From contig CAJKNC010000037.1 in NCBI GenBank assembly GCA_905201175.1, positions 1-14,607 of the forward strand: a stretch of DNA of 14,607 nt, read 5' to 3'. This stretch comes from an uncultured Succinatimonas sp. Lineage in GTDB: Bacteria; Pseudomonadota; Gammaproteobacteria; Enterobacterales; Succinivibrionaceae. The first letter of the stretch is position 1. The number at the start of each line of letters is the position of its first letter. The position numbers were made by a program, and so were the translations under genes. Below, piece by piece: positions 14,278 to 14,607 of the stretch. The notes beneath the pieces are model-generated. The model saw only the letters and a list, made by a program, of their open reading frames with translations. It did not search any database and had not been told where the DNA came from.

Positions 14278-14299
14278 TAGTCTTTATTTATAGAGACTA
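14278..14299. promoter_or_regulatory. Palindrome upstream of the two-HTH gene
   Basis: TAGTCT (14278-14283) and AGACTA (14294-14299) are perfect arms; the inner bases TAT/ATA (14285-14287, 14290-14292) also pair, giving nine of eleven symmetric pairs plus one G-T. The central spacing is too short for a good hairpin, so a protein-binding site is more likely. It lies 25 bp before the minus-strand start codon, in the leader or promoter. Confidence 0.4.
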
Positions 14300-14362
14300 A
14301 AAACTAAAAATTTATGTTTGTTTTACTGATATAAAAATGCCAACTAACATATTATTCAACAA

Positions 14363-14391
14363 TAAAAAAGCTGATCCTTTTTATTTGTCAA
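14363..14391 (-). promoter_or_regulatory. Candidate promoter of the two-HTH gene
   Basis: On the minus strand a perfect TTGACA (14391-14386) is followed after 17-18 bp by TTTTTA or TTTTAT (14368-14362), a weak -10. The leader would be about 100 nt and would contain the palindrome at 14278-14299. Confidence 0.35.
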
Positions 14392-14412
14392 AAATTCGTC
14401 ATTGTCGAATTT
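14392..14412. repeat. Inverted repeat adjoining the minus-strand -35 box
   Basis: AAATTCG (14392-14398) and CGAATTT (14406-14412) flank seven bases, immediately upstream (on the minus strand) of the TTGACA at 14386-14391. The position fits a regulator site for the two-HTH gene or for a divergent transcript to the right. Confidence 0.4.
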
Positions 14413-14522
14413 AACCCTCCCGAGATACCTTGTCAAGAAATTTACTGTTATGCGTCATAATAGTGTGATGATATTCAAATCAGTTTATATGTTATACATA
14501 GCGATATTCATTATAGGAAGGG

Positions 14523-14568
14523 AAAAATAATAGAAGAAATTTACTTATATAAATAAGCTATTATTTTT
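14523..14568 (+). terminator. AT-only terminator-like hairpin at the right edge
   Basis: AAAAATAATAG (14523-14533) pairs perfectly with CTATTATTTTT (14558-14568), and an inner CTTAT/ATAAG (14544-14548, 14553-14557) pairs too; T's run to 14569. The stem has a single G-C pair at its inner end, so it may not terminate efficiently. No proven gene precedes it on the plus strand. Confidence 0.25.
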
Positions 14569-14607
14569 TAGAATGTAATTTAACAAAATTTTATAGACTT
14601 TATTAGA

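Larger units (their letters stand above)
14254..14607. other. Non-coding AT-rich right flank
   Basis: About 350 bp with no reading frame longer than 26 codons that I can support. It holds a palindrome (14278-14299), a minus-strand promoter candidate (14363-14391), a seven-pair inverted repeat (14392-14412) and an eleven-pair AT-only inverted repeat (14523-14568). No RNA gene is recognised. Confidence 0.5.

Noticed and set aside
13897..14607. Complete insertion sequence around the two-HTH gene
   Set aside because: No catalytic transposase frame, no matching terminal inverted repeats and no target-site duplication were seen.

Overview
The window looks like chromosomal DNA of an AT-rich gammaproteobacterium. 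The long bacterial HrpA helicase, the NhaP2/CvrA-type antiporter with its C-terminal domains, and proteobacterial-style CRP and LacI sites all point that way. A host-associated anaerobe of the Succinivibrionaceae type would fit the base composition and the BspA-like DUF285 protein, but that placement is inference. I see no rRNA, tRNA, CRISPR array, phage module or complete insertion sequence.

Layout. (1) Positions 1-3618 hold a compact catabolic operon: an MHS-type major facilitator transporter, a LacI-family regulator and a nucleoside hydrolase. Upstream lie a CRP-like site, a perfect -10 box and a 16-bp perfect palindrome with a central CG sitting on the predicted transcription start. A strong intrinsic terminator closes the operon. 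The simplest reading is uptake of a nucleoside or related N-glycoside, cytoplasmic cleavage to base plus sugar, local repression by the LacI protein, and catabolite control through CRP. (2) Positions 3722-4427 carry one minus-strand gene for a membrane-anchored protein of unknown function; its ribosome binding site lies inside a small inverted repeat. (3) Positions 4793-12773 form a long plus-strand run: nhaP2 (K+ or Na+/H+ antiporter), hrpA (DEAH RNA helicase, start codon abutting the nhaP2 stop), a UPF0303/haem-degrading-family protein, a DUF285 repeat protein with no signal peptide but a C-terminal membrane anchor, and a DUF805 membrane protein, ended by a textbook terminator. (4) Positions 12976-13605 encode a short QueC-like 7-cyano-7-deazaguanine synthase with no other queuosine gene nearby. 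(5) Positions 13606-14607 contain structured non-coding DNA, then a minus-strand gene for a small protein with two helix-turn-helix units, with its own terminator and palindromic DNA upstream.

Most genes here are ordinary housekeeping or catabolic genes. The points most worth a second look are the complete CRP/LacI control region of the nucleoside operon, the tail-anchored DUF285 protein paired with DUF805, and the two-HTH protein with its palindromes. Two starts differ from the longest open frame: nhaP2 (GTG 4793 rather than 4757) and the DUF285 gene (GTG 11133 rather than TTG 11127). Both were chosen for ribosome binding site spacing.
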